A stretch of DNA of 25,858 nucleotides from a virus, in IMG/VR virus record IMGVR_UViG_3300047462_000711, positions 1 to 25,858 of that record; one strand, given 5' to 3'. A program made the translations under genes and the position numbers. Under the pieces are notes generated by a model that was given only the letters and a program-made list of their open reading frames with translations, was not told the DNA's origin and searched no databases. Below, piece by piece: positions 13,335 to 20,799 of the stretch (positions within the stretch are counted from its first letter, which is position 1; the number at the start of each line of letters is the position of its first letter).

Positions 13335-14060
13335 ATGATGTCGATGGCAGAGCAGGGAACCCCGCGCGCGGCGCCGGGATACGCGGGCGGGCGGCGCGAG
13401 GTGATCGTGGACACGCAGCCCAAGGGCGACACCGCCGCGACCGTGGCGATCGCATCGATTTCGGACCAGGACTGGTATGTGTCGCGCACGCACGGGGTCT
13501 ACCACATCCCCGCGTGCGCCAAGGGCGAGGCCTACGCGCTGCTGCTGCTCACTTCGCGCGGAGATGTGATCGACCTGGGGGATAACCGGCGGTTTCCCTT
13601 CACGATTACGGCGCGGGAAATCGCCGACGACCTGCTGCAGGACCTGCACGACCACGGCGTCTTTGTGTGCGCGGGGGCGCGGCCTTCGGCGGAGGAACTA
13701 GCGTCCGCGGCGGCCCGGCGCGATGCGTATTACCACCGGCTGATCGGCGAGGGCGACACGATGTGGGCGCGCGGCCATTCCTATCGCGAAATTTCGGACC
13801 TGCACCGGCGCGCGGCGATCGCGCTCGGCGTCGAGCGCGAGTGGGCCTACGTGCCGATGAAGATGGGCGAGTGCCCGGCGTGCGGCGAGAAGGTGAAGTC
13901 CGGAGTCGCGGTGTGCAAGCATTGCCATGCCATTCTGGATGCGCACAAAGCGGCGAAGCATGGACTCGGCCAGGCGGCGCGGGAGATCCCCGCGCAAGCG
14001 CCCGTGCCCGAGGGCCAGGCGGAGAGCGCTGCGGTGAAACCGGCTGAGCGCAAGAAGTGA
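13335..14060 (+). CDS. Zinc-ribbon phage-associated protein
   Basis: A 241-aa protein. The N-terminal half contains ISDQDWYVSRTHGVYHIPAC and a DNRRFPFTITAREIADDLLQ segment with a DLHDHGVFVC end. The middle is helical (EELASAAARRDAYYHRLIGE). The C-terminal part has a treble-cysteine-pair zinc ribbon: CPACGEKVKSGVAVCKHCHA, i.e. CxxC-x10-CxxC, at about residues 179-195. A basic, Ala/Pro-rich tail follows. Start codons at 13323 (TTG), 13335, 13338 and 13344 are all possible; GAGGGA sits at 13326-13331, and I use 13335. Zinc ribbons of this sort occur in DNA-, RNA- or protein-binding proteins. It likely works with the preceding gene, but no function can be given. Confidence 0.75.
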   Translation: MMSMAEQGTPRAAPGYAGGRREVIVDTQPKGDTAATVAIASISDQDWYVSRTHGVYHIPACAKGEAYALLLLTSRGDVIDLGDNRRFPFTITAREIADDLLQDLHDHGVFVCAGARPSAEELASAAARRDAYYHRLIGEGDTMWARGHSYREISDLHRRAAIALGVEREWAYVPMKMGECPACGEKVKSGVAVCKHCHAILDAHKAAKHGLGQAAREIPAQAPVPEGQAESAAVKPAERKK

Positions 14061-14155
14061 ATGCAGCCAGCAGCAAGTCGAACAGCTCGCGGAAAAGGCA
14101 CCGCGAGTGGAGGGCGCTTCGCGCCGGCGTTTTGTCGGAGCTGAAGCCCCGACCC

Positions 14156-14177
14156 CCTAAAAACCGAGGTTTTTAGG
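14156..14177. terminator. Terminator-like hairpin
   Basis: CCTAAAAACC and GGTTTTTAGG form a perfect 10-bp stem with a 2-base gap, about 95 bases after the zinc-ribbon gene. The stem has an A/T-rich centre and no following T-run, so it may be only a repeat element. Confidence 0.4.
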
Positions 14178-14284
14178 CAACCTGTGAAGCTATTGCGCAA
14201 CCAGCGCGGGATCACTGCAGCTAGCCGCTGGTGGAATACTTTGCCAGTTACGACACATACTCTTCGGCGGCGGAAAACTGGTTT

Positions 14285-14358
14285 GGCGCTAATCCCGCAA
14301 CAATGTTATCCCGAACGCAGTGAGGGATCTGCTTTTGTCTTTCTGCGCGATGAAGAAA
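14285..14358. repeat. 74-bp direct repeat, copy 1
   Basis: It begins GGCGCTAATCCCGCAACAAT and ends GCGCGATGAAGAAA. It differs from copy 2 only by T for C in GTTATCCC. It contains the dispersed core TCCCGAACGCAGTGAGGGAT. Confidence 0.9.
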
Positions 14359-14549
14359 CCTGTTGCACCACGCCGCGCTTTTGAGGGCGTTGGAGTGAAG
14401 CGCCGACCCTCTAAGAATCGGAGTGGGATTCGTGTATGCCGTGTGGTTTGCGCGGCAGATTTTCGAATTTTGGTTCAGAGGCGGACTTCTGGAATCTCAG
14501 GTTGGCCGCGCCAAGACCCGACCCCTACACTGCGAAGGGCCGGGCACTC

Positions 14550-14623
14550 GGCGCTAATCCCGCAACAATGTCATCCCGAACGCAGTGAGGGATCTGCTTT
14601 TGTCTTTCTGCGCGATGAAGAAA
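14550..14623. repeat. 74-bp direct repeat, copy 2
   Basis: Matches copy 1 at 73 of 74 positions, exactly 265 bases downstream. Confidence 0.9.
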
Positions 14624-14655
14624 ACGTGGAAGACTTCAGTGCGATGCGTTGAAGA

Positions 14656-14677
14656 GCCGGCGAGGCGCCGGCGCTAC
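14656..14677. repeat. GCCGGC-type dispersed palindrome
   Basis: GCCGGCGAGGCGCCGGCGCT, then AC. It is nearly the same as the in-gene element at 2801-2822. Confidence 0.65.
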
Positions 14678-14716
14678 TCGGAAAACCCGGCGAATTTTCG
14701 GCGGAAGGGAAGCGCG

Positions 14717-17700
14717 ATGAACATACAGGCGATGCGTCGGACGATCACTCGAACCCAGGAAGGGACCGCGGCTTTCGCACCGGCGCGGACAACCGTACGC
14801 GCCAGATCCCTTGCAACCCGCGCCGTTTCGCTAACGGCGCTGGCGGCGCTCGCGCTGCTGGCGGCGGCTCCGGGGCTTTACGCGCAGGGATCGCGCAAGG
14901 ACGATATTGTCTTTGGCCCCGCAGGACATCCTGTGTCGGGCGCCACGGTGCGCGTGTGCCAGCCAACGGCTACGGGCACGCCGTGCACGCCGCTGGCTAC
15001 GATTTACACCGACGCCACGCTTTCGGTGACGGCCCCCAATCCGCTGCAGACCGACGGCATCGGCAATTATCACTTCTATGCGCCCGCCGGACGGTACCAG
15101 CTTCAAATTTCCAGTCCGCAGATCAGCGGAACGATCACGCAGGCGGACGTGATTTTGCCGCCCGACGTGTCATCTTCGAGCGCCGGAAATAATATTTCCG
15201 CCTTCGGCTTGACCCTGGGCGGAAACCTGAGCGTCGCGGGAAATGCGACGGTCAGCGGGACGCTGACTGCCGCGGGCTTCAATCCCGGATCGCTCTCGCC
15301 CACCTCGCTCAACGTGACCGGAAGCTCCACCGTCGCCGGCCCGCGGCCCTACGCCGACGTGACTTCGCCGCAGTACGGGGCCATCGCCGACGGCGGCGCG
15401 GAGCAGGCCACCGGCTCGATCAGCGCCGGCTCCAATCACCTGACGATCACGCCGGGCGCCGGAACCTGGGCGGTGGGCATGGGCCTGCACGTGGATGGCG
15501 CGGGCGCGTCGGGAGACGTCCTGCTCGCCAAGATCGCCGCCATCAGCGGCAACGTGTTCACGCTGGACCGCAACGCCGGCACCACGGTGAGCGGCGCGAA
15601 CGTGCAGGACGACGACACACTCGCCATTCAGGCCGCGCTGACCAATTATTGTGCGGCCCCCACCAATGCCAACGGCGGCACGCTGCTGTTTCCGCCCGGC
15701 GTGTACGTGGTCTCGCAGTACCAGTCGGTGAATGCCAATGCCATCCCGTTCCTGAACACCTGCGAAGGCGTTCACTATTTGGGCGGCAACAGCGGCCAGC
15801 ATCCCGGCACGCCGTTCATCGAGCCTCCCACCGTCACGATCCAGGCGCACTGCGGGCCCAGCCCCAACGCGAAACCGCTCTTCGGCGTGTACTACCCCAA
15901 CGGCAACACCACCTTCGAGAATCTGGTGATCAACGGCTGCAACATCGCGGTGGAAGATACCGGGAACGTGGTGCGCTTTCTCAACACCTACCTCACCGCC
16001 GGAGGCGGCGGCACCAACGGCTCGGCGCTCCATATTCAGGACACCTTCTGGACCTACTTCGACTACGGCGGCCTCACCACGAGCAATACCGCGATCCCCA
16101 CGCTGCTGATGACCGGATCGCCCTGCTCGGGGTGCTATGCCGGCGTAGGCGATCTGTACATGAACAGCACGCTGCTGGCCGGCGGCCCGATCTCCTACGT
16201 GCAGCAGGGAACCGGCGGGGCCTCAAGCGGCAACTGGGTGTTCCGCAACATCACGCAGGAGAGCGCCAGCGGCGACTTGATTCAGATCACCGATCCCGGC
16301 GCTTACACCATGCCGCCCATGGGTCCGATCACGCTCGATCACGTGGCGCAGTCGGACAACTCCGCGGGCGCCTCCGCACTGATCAACTTCAATGTTGCCG
16401 GCAGCGGCCTGAGCGGCGTCTACATCAATAATTCCTCGTCCGGCGCGGGCGGCGTCAATGCGCCGGCTATCAAGATGACCGCCGGAACGCTCGATCATTA
16501 CTTCGTGACCGGCTGCGACGCGGGATGCTCGAGCCAGGTGTGGAATTCGTCGGGCAATCCCATGGGAAGCGGCATGACGCAGAGCGCGGGCGGCTTCGAC
16601 TTCACCGGCGACGTGACCAATTACGGCCGCCTGGCCACCTCGCCGCTTTCGGCGTTCAACATCAACGGCTACGGGCCTGCCGCGCGATTCATCCAGTCGG
16701 GAAGCGCGTTCGCGTCCTATGGGATCGATGCGGCCAATGGCTGGATGTTCGGCAACAGTTCGCAGGCGGGATGGAACGCGCAGATCTCGCAATCGACCGC
16801 GCCGAATATCGACATCGCATTCGCGGCCAATTATCCTCCGACGGGCGTTTCCGCGACGGTGACTAACACGGGAGGCGTGTTCGGCACCGGCACCTACTAC
16901 CTGTGGGTGGTCTCGACCACTGGCAGTTCCTGCGCGAGCGCGGGCAGCATGTCCGCGCCTTCCAATATATACGGGCCGCTGACGGTGGGCTCGGGCGTCA
17001 CCACGGCGGAATTCGTTGTCACGTGGACGCCGGCCGCGGCAGGCGTGAGCGCCATCCAGGGCTACTGCGTGTTCGTGAACAACGCGCGGCAATACAACTT
17101 CGCGTCGCAATCGACCAGCCTGGTGTCCGGGGCCACCGCGACCGGCACTACGGTCACCACGACTTCGGTGGCTCCGGGGGCCTTCCCGGTGACCTATCAG
17201 ATGGTGGCGGAGCATCACATCACGCCCTCGGGCGCGATTTTCAACGGCAGCTCGACGCCTGCGGCCGCCGCGGCGCCGCCTTACTCGCCGGCTTGCCTGG
17301 CAGCTGCGACCTGCGGGGCATTTCTCCAGCTGAGTCCGTTTGCGGCGGATTCGTTCGCGCGGGCCAATTCCTCGTCGCTGGGGGCCAATTGGGCGTCCAA
17401 CTTCAGCGCGGCGATGGTGGTCTCCGGCAACGCGGCCGGCGCGCAGAACGCGCAGTATGGCGAGCAGTCGTGGATCGGACAGACGTTCAACGCGGACCAG
17501 TTTTCCCGCGCGACCATCGCCAGCGTGGACGGCAACGGGGTCGGCGTGCTGGTGCGCCTGGCCGGGGCGGGCGTCGATACCGGCTACCTGTATTTCTGCT
17601 CCACGGCTTCGTCCTCGCGGGTGCTGCAGAAGCGCGTGGCCGGGGCTAGCACCACCCTCGCGACTGCCTCGGGCGGATCGTGCGCGGCGAACGACGTGAT

Positions 17701-18379
17701 CGAACTCGACGTGGTGGGAACCAGCCTGATCGCGCTGCACAACGGCACGGTCGACCTGAGCGTCAGCGACGCGAGCATTTCGTCGGGCGCCCCGGGAGTG
17801 GCGGCCTACAACACCTCCACGACCAGCGCCGACACGGTGAAAAACTGGATCGGGGGCAGCCTGGCCGTGGGTAACGCCACCACCTCGATCTTCAACCAGC
17901 CGAACACCTGGGTGCAGCCCCAGACCTTCGCCAGCCCGATCGGTTCGGCATCGCTGGCCACGCCGAACAAGACGCGCGCCTGCAACATCGTCCGCGGCGA
18001 CCAGAGCGGAAGCGCGCTGACCACCGGGAACATCCAGCCGCAGGGCTCGCTGTGCTACATCGACAACGCGTCTACGGTGTCGCAGGTGATCCTGCTGGTG
18101 GACGCGGGCGCCTCGACCATGCAGTTGGGCTACCGGCACAACGGATCGACGACCGCGATCACCCCCACGCTGACTCCTGCCACCGTGACCGGAATTACCG
18201 ACCATGTGGCCTGCGCCAACTCCGGGGGCACGGCGATTACCATCGAGGGAAACAGCGTCACCTGCTCGACGCTCACGAATGCCGCCCTCACGGCAGGGGA
18301 CTTCATCGAGACTATCGGCGGCACAGCCGATGGAACGAGCAAGCGCATGTCGATCGCGATGACGTTTATTCCCAATTAA
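14717..18379 (+). CDS. Exported pectate-lyase-fold spike-like protein
   Basis: A 1220-aa protein with GGAAGGGAAG before its ATG. The N-terminus carries a Sec-type signal: an arginine-containing n-region, a hydrophobic core at about 37-52 (VSLTALAALALLAAAP), and a likely cut after YAQ57. A small beta domain follows (carboxypeptidase-like GHPVSGATVRVCQ). Then comes a right-handed beta-helix module of the pectate-lyase superfamily (about 210-600), with ADVTSPQYGAIADGG, DDTLAIQAAL and GGTLLFPPGVYVVS. Later there is a fibronectin-like module (about 710-820) and a concanavalin/LamG-like module starting DSFARANSSSLGANW (about 878-1050), and the C-terminal cap ends SIAMTFIPN. Such beta-helix proteins often bind or cut polysaccharide as phage spikes. 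The signal peptide is unusual for a virion protein, so a secreted host-surface protein is an alternative. Confidence 0.8.
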   Translation: MNIQAMRRTITRTQEGTAAFAPARTTVRARSLATRAVSLTALAALALLAAAPGLYAQGSRKDDIVFGPAGHPVSGATVRVCQPTATGTPCTPLATIYTDATLSVTAPNPLQTDGIGNYHFYAPAGRYQLQISSPQISGTITQADVILPPDVSSSSAGNNISAFGLTLGGNLSVAGNATVSGTLTAAGFNPGSLSPTSLNVTGSSTVAGPRPYADVTSPQYGAIADGGAEQATGSISAGSNHLTITPGAGTWAVGMGLHVDGAGASGDVLLAKIAAISGNVFTLDRNAGTTVSGANVQDDDTLAIQAALTNYCAAPTNANGGTLLFPPGVYVVSQYQSVNANAIPFLNTCEGVHYLGGNSGQHPGTPFIEPPTVTIQAHCGPSPNAKPLFGVYYPNGNTTFENLVINGCNIAVEDTGNVVRFLNTYLTAGGGGTNGSALHIQDTFWTYFDYGGLTTSNTAIPTLLMTGSPCSGCYAGVGDLYMNSTLLAGGPISYVQQGTGGASSGNWVFRNITQESASGDLIQITDPGAYTMPPMGPITLDHVAQSDNSAGASALINFNVAGSGLSGVYINNSSSGAGGVNAPAIKMTAGTLDHYFVTGCDAGCSSQVWNSSGNPMGSGMTQSAGGFDFTGDVTNYGRLATSPLSAFNINGYGPAARFIQSGSAFASYGIDAANGWMFGNSSQAGWNAQISQSTAPNIDIAFAANYPPTGVSATVTNTGGVFGTGTYYLWVVSTTGSSCASAGSMSAPSNIYGPLTVGSGVTTAEFVVTWTPAAAGVSAIQGYCVFVNNARQYNFASQSTSLVSGATATGTTVTTTSVAPGAFPVTYQMVAEHHITPSGAIFNGSSTPAAAAAPPYSPACLAAATCGAFLQLSPFAADSFARANSSSLGANWASNFSAAMVVSGNAAGAQNAQYGEQSWIGQTFNADQFSRATIASVDGNGVGVLVRLAGAGVDTGYLYFCSTASSSRVLQKRVAGASTTLATASGGSCAANDVIELDVVGTSLIALHNGTVDLSVSDASISSGAPGVAAYNTSTTSADTVKNWIGGSLAVGNATTSIFNQPNTWVQPQTFASPIGSASLATPNKTRACNIVRGDQSGSALTTGNIQPQGSLCYIDNASTVSQVILLVDAGASTMQLGYRHNGSTTAITPTLTPATVTGITDHVACANSGGTAITIEGNSVTCSTLTNAALTAGDFIETIGGTADGTSKRMSIAMTFIPN

Positions 18380-18434
18380 AGTTGCGGAGCGAGCCGATTC
18401 CTATCGTGACTCGTTTGGCGCTTCCGATCCCAAG

Positions 18435-18457
18435 CAGCGGTCGATTTTTTACCGCTG
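18435..18457. terminator. Terminator-like hairpin after the spike gene
   Basis: CAGCGGT (18435-18441) pairs with ACCGCTG (18451-18457) around CGATTTTTT. It lies 56 bases past the stop. The T-run is in the loop rather than after the stem, so the call is tentative. Confidence 0.35.
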
Positions 18458-18507
18458 GAGGGTAATCATTAGGTACACAGGAAAAATTGATCGGAAAGTA
18501 GTGTTTT

Positions 18508-18531
18508 TTTCCTAAAGTCAATTTCCTAAAG
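18508..18531. promoter_or_regulatory. 10-bp direct repeat TTTCCTAAAG in an AT-rich spacer
   Basis: TTTCCTAAAG at 18508-18517 and again at 18522-18531, a 14-base shift. It lies in the AT-rich leader of the small zinc-ribbon gene and could be a regulator binding site. Confidence 0.3.
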
Positions 18532-18618
18532 CCACTGTCGCTTTTCGGTATGGGCGGCTTGGGGAGGGTTCAGTACTCTCAACGTGTAAGCGAGGTTCGG
18601 CGGTTGAGGGAGGGTTCA

Positions 18619-18897
18619 ATGGACAAAACAGCCTCACAATACGCACACGTGCTGCTTTTCCGGTGCCCGCAATGCTCCAAGCCGCTTCCGTGCGTGCAAT
18701 TGAGCGCCGAGCGAAACCTGGAAAAGGTCGACGGCCATCCGATGGATTGCGGATGCAAGTGCGGATGGGCGGGACCCCTTCTGGGCCTGCATGCGCGCCA
18801 GCACTGGGTGGAACCCTGGGATTTCGAAGAGGAAACCGCAGCCCATTACCACCGGAATAGCACCGACGGCGGGCAAACGGATGGTTCACCAAACTAA
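18619..18897 (+). CDS. Small zinc-binding protein, function unknown
   Basis: A 92-aa protein. The ATG at 18619 follows GAGGGAGGG by five bases, which decides it over the upstream ATG at 18550. The cysteine pattern is FRCPQCSKPLPC, then DCGCKCGW (CxxC ... CxCxC), so it probably binds a zinc ion. The C-terminal part is acidic and His-rich (HARQHWVEPWDFEEETAAHY). No family is recognised. It precedes a response regulator by ~50 bases, and both lie between virion genes. It could be a small regulator or an accessory gene from the host. Confidence 0.65.
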   Translation: MDKTASQYAHVLLFRCPQCSKPLPCVQLSAERNLEKVDGHPMDCGCKCGWAGPLLGLHARQHWVEPWDFEEETAAHYHRNSTDGGQTDGSPN

Positions 18898-18949
18898 AAT
18901 ACAGGGTCTTACCTATGGTCGGCGGGGCTAACTCTTCTTATTCTCAACG

Positions 18950-19355
18950 ATGATGTCAGACCCGCCGGGACGTGGACGCCGAATGAGAATACTGCTGGCA
19001 GACGATTTCGAGGTGGTACGCACCGGCCTCAAAAATCTGTTGAATGGGAATGAGAAGTGGGAAGTATGCGGCGAGGCCGAAAACGGCCTGGCGGCGGTGG
19101 AAAAAGCGGTCGAGCTGAACCCCGACCTGGTGGTGCTCGACATTACCATGCCCGTTATGAACGGCTTCGAGGCCGCGCGGGAAATCAGAAAACGCTCCCC
19201 CCAGGACCAAGATCGTCATGTTCTCCATGCACGAATCGGCGCGAATGATGGAAGAGGCCAAGCACGCGGGCGCCGACGCCTACGTGGTAAAAAGCAGCGG
19301 CATCGAAGACATCGAAAAGACCATCGGCCGGCTATTCGACGGCAGCCAGACGTAG
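18950..19355 (+). pseudogene. Receiver-only response regulator (CheY/NarL type), frameshifted
   Basis: The first part reads MRILLADDFEVVRTGLKNLL, with acidic pair D18-D19, then phosphoacceptor D64 in LVVLDITMPVMNG. After KRSP the sense moves to the +1 frame: KIVMFSMHESARMMEEAKHA, then GADAYVVKSSGIEDIEKTIG, ending at TAG 19353-19355. This supplies the missing Ser and Lys of the active site. The break is in a run of six C (19197-19202); five C would give a normal 134-aa receiver. All catalytic residues are then intact, unlike the PilZ-linked receiver at 7718-8596. There is no output domain. ATG 18950, 18953 and 18983 are possible starts, none with a clear ribosome site. A length change in a C run may be an assembly error or phase variation. 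Confidence 0.8.
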
Positions 19356-19625
19356 CATTCTCCCCATCCAGCAGGCGTGAATTAATCCAAGCGGCACGCT
19401 TTTCCGGGTGCCCGACCCGTGGTGTGGAAGGATCGGGTCTTTGACTTGATTTTCGCCTCCGGTGGGTTCGCGGGCATCTCGGATTCGCGCCGGAAGACTC
19501 CGGCCCTCAAACGCGCAGGGCTGGGCACCCGTAAAGCCAAAACGTTCGCTGCGACGCCGGCGGCGACGCGGCCTCGTTTTCGTCTCGCACGACCCATCTC
19601 GCACGAGAAATTCAAGGAAACTTTC
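19356..19625. other. Spacer with small hairpins, no gene
   Basis: It holds a short stem GCCGGA-agac-TCCGGC (19489-19504) and fragments of the 'gggtgcccgaccc' and 'gggctgggcacccg' repeat type near 19407 and 19520. Nothing in the open frames looks like protein. Confidence 0.4.
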
Positions 19626-19994
19626 ATGCAACTACCGGAAAACGCGCACCTGTGGGCGCTGTTCGCGGCGGGGCACGGGCTGCATGTGCTCAAGCGCGCC
19701 AGCCTGTCGACGGACTCGAAAATCTCCGGCACCAGGAGCCGCCTGGACTGGCTGCGCACCAACGCGCTGGCGCTGGCGATTCGCTTCTTCGTAAACGCGG
19801 CGGCGTTCTCTTACTGGCTGGCGCAACCCGGCGCGGCCACCCACGCCATGGGCGGAATGGGATTGCCGGTGGATCTGACGCTCGAGCCCGGCCACGCCAC
19901 GGCCGGGCTGTTCGGCCTTTCCGGGGATAGCATGATCGACTGGGCCGCGGCCAAGGTGCCGTTTCTCCAGAAGGAAATTCCCGCTGTGCAATAG
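19626..19994 (+). CDS. Small phage membrane protein, function unknown
   Basis: A 122-aa protein. ATG 19626 has AAGGAAA eight bases upstream. It has a weakly hydrophobic first segment (LWALFAAGHGLHVL, about 9-22), then a charged loop, and a clear membrane helix NALALAIRFFVNAAAFSYWL (about 44-63). A Gly/Met/Leu-rich region follows, then the end SMIDWAAAKVPFLQKEIP. It lies five bases-to-tens of bases upstream of the connector gene and may be part of the virion or of lysis, but has no motif that decides. Confidence 0.7.
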   Translation: MQLPENAHLWALFAAGHGLHVLKRASLSTDSKISGTRSRLDWLRTNALALAIRFFVNAAAFSYWLAQPGAATHAMGGMGLPVDLTLEPGHATAGLFGLSGDSMIDWAAAKVPFLQKEIPAVQ

Positions 19995-20068
19995 TAAATC
20001 GCGGCGCGACCCGAACCTCACGCGGCCCCGCGGAGCCCACATCTTCGAGCCATACCCGGAGGATGCAC

Positions 20069-20785
20069 ATGCCTGTCGTTCCCACAACGGCGTATTCGCA
20101 AGCGGAAGACGCGCTGAGCCTGGCGCGGGCGCTGGTCAACGATTCGGCGGGCGTGGTGTTCACCGACACGCTGCTGATGCCATTCCTCAATTCGGCGTAC
20201 CGCGGGCTGCAGCGCGAGCTGGCGGAAAACGGCGTGAGCGTGCTCACCGAGCAGCAGGACATCGAGCTGGACGTCAACTCGGGCACGGGCGTGACCAACA
20301 CGGAGCTGAGCGACGTCTCCAGCCCTCAGCTTCCCACCGACTGCCTGGTGCCGCACATGCTGTGGGAGCGGGCCACGGCCAGCACCAGCGACGTGTTCGT
20401 GCCCATGGAGAAGTTCATGAGCGGCGGCGGCATGCTCAACCTGCAGCCCTCGAGCTATCTGCGGCTGTGGGAATGGCGCGAGGACAAGGTGAACCTGATC
20501 GGCGCGACGCAGTCGATCACCGTGCGCATTCGCTACGAGAAAGTGCTTCCGCAGCTGACCCTGGGCACCGATCCGGTGCAGATCCGCTCGGCCACCGATC
20601 CGCTGGCCTTTGCGACGGCGGCGCTGGCGGCCCGGTCGCGGGGAGCGCGCGCGCTGGCCCAGGATCTGCTCGGCGCAGCGCAGATGGCCACCGAAAATTT
20701 GATCGAGCGCTACGTGCGCCCGGAGCAGGTGAAGGGAAGGCGGCGCATTCCCTACAGCTATCGCCGCCGCGTGATTTATCTGTAG
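20069..20785 (+). CDS. Head-tail connector-like protein (podovirus adaptor)
   Basis: A 238-aa protein. The ATG at 20069 is right because GGAGG (20058-20062) is six bases before it and abuts the ATG at 20063. The N-terminal half is helical with the pattern AEDALSLARALVNDSAGVVF, then LLMPFLNSAYRGLQRELAEN. A beta-rich middle follows (LPTDCLVPHMLWERATAS, SSYLRLWEWREDKVNLIGA). The C-terminal part is helical and basic (RYVRPEQVKGRRRIPYSYRR). Size, fold pattern and order resemble the tail tubular A/gp4-type adaptors that join portal and tail in short-tailed phages. The partner nozzle-like gene lies at 23471. Confidence 0.72.
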   Translation: MPVVPTTAYSQAEDALSLARALVNDSAGVVFTDTLLMPFLNSAYRGLQRELAENGVSVLTEQQDIELDVNSGTGVTNTELSDVSSPQLPTDCLVPHMLWERATASTSDVFVPMEKFMSGGGMLNLQPSSYLRLWEWREDKVNLIGATQSITVRIRYEKVLPQLTLGTDPVQIRSATDPLAFATAALAARSRGARALAQDLLGAAQMATENLIERYVRPEQVKGRRRIPYSYRRRVIYL

Positions 20786-20799
20786 GGGACTTACGCGAC

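Larger units (their letters stand above)
14061..14716. repeat. Repeat-rich spacer before the spike gene
   Basis: This 656-base gap has no supportable gene. It contains a perfect 10-bp hairpin CCTAAAAACC-ga-GGTTTTTAGG (14156-14177, terminator-like, after the zinc-ribbon gene), two near-identical 74-base direct repeats (14285-14358 and 14550-14623), and a GCCGGC-type palindrome (14656-14677). Fragments such as GTGAAGCGCCGACCCTCTAA and GGCGCTTCGCGCCGGCG are of similar dispersed-repeat character. Confidence 0.7.

Noticed and set aside
1978-14623. CRISPR array
   Set aside because: The repeats are few, palindromic or tandem, and not separated by regular unique spacers; no cas gene is present.
16223-18205. 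660-codon minus-strand open frame opposite the spike gene
   Set aside because: Arg/Gly/His-rich shadow with no domain and no ribosome site.
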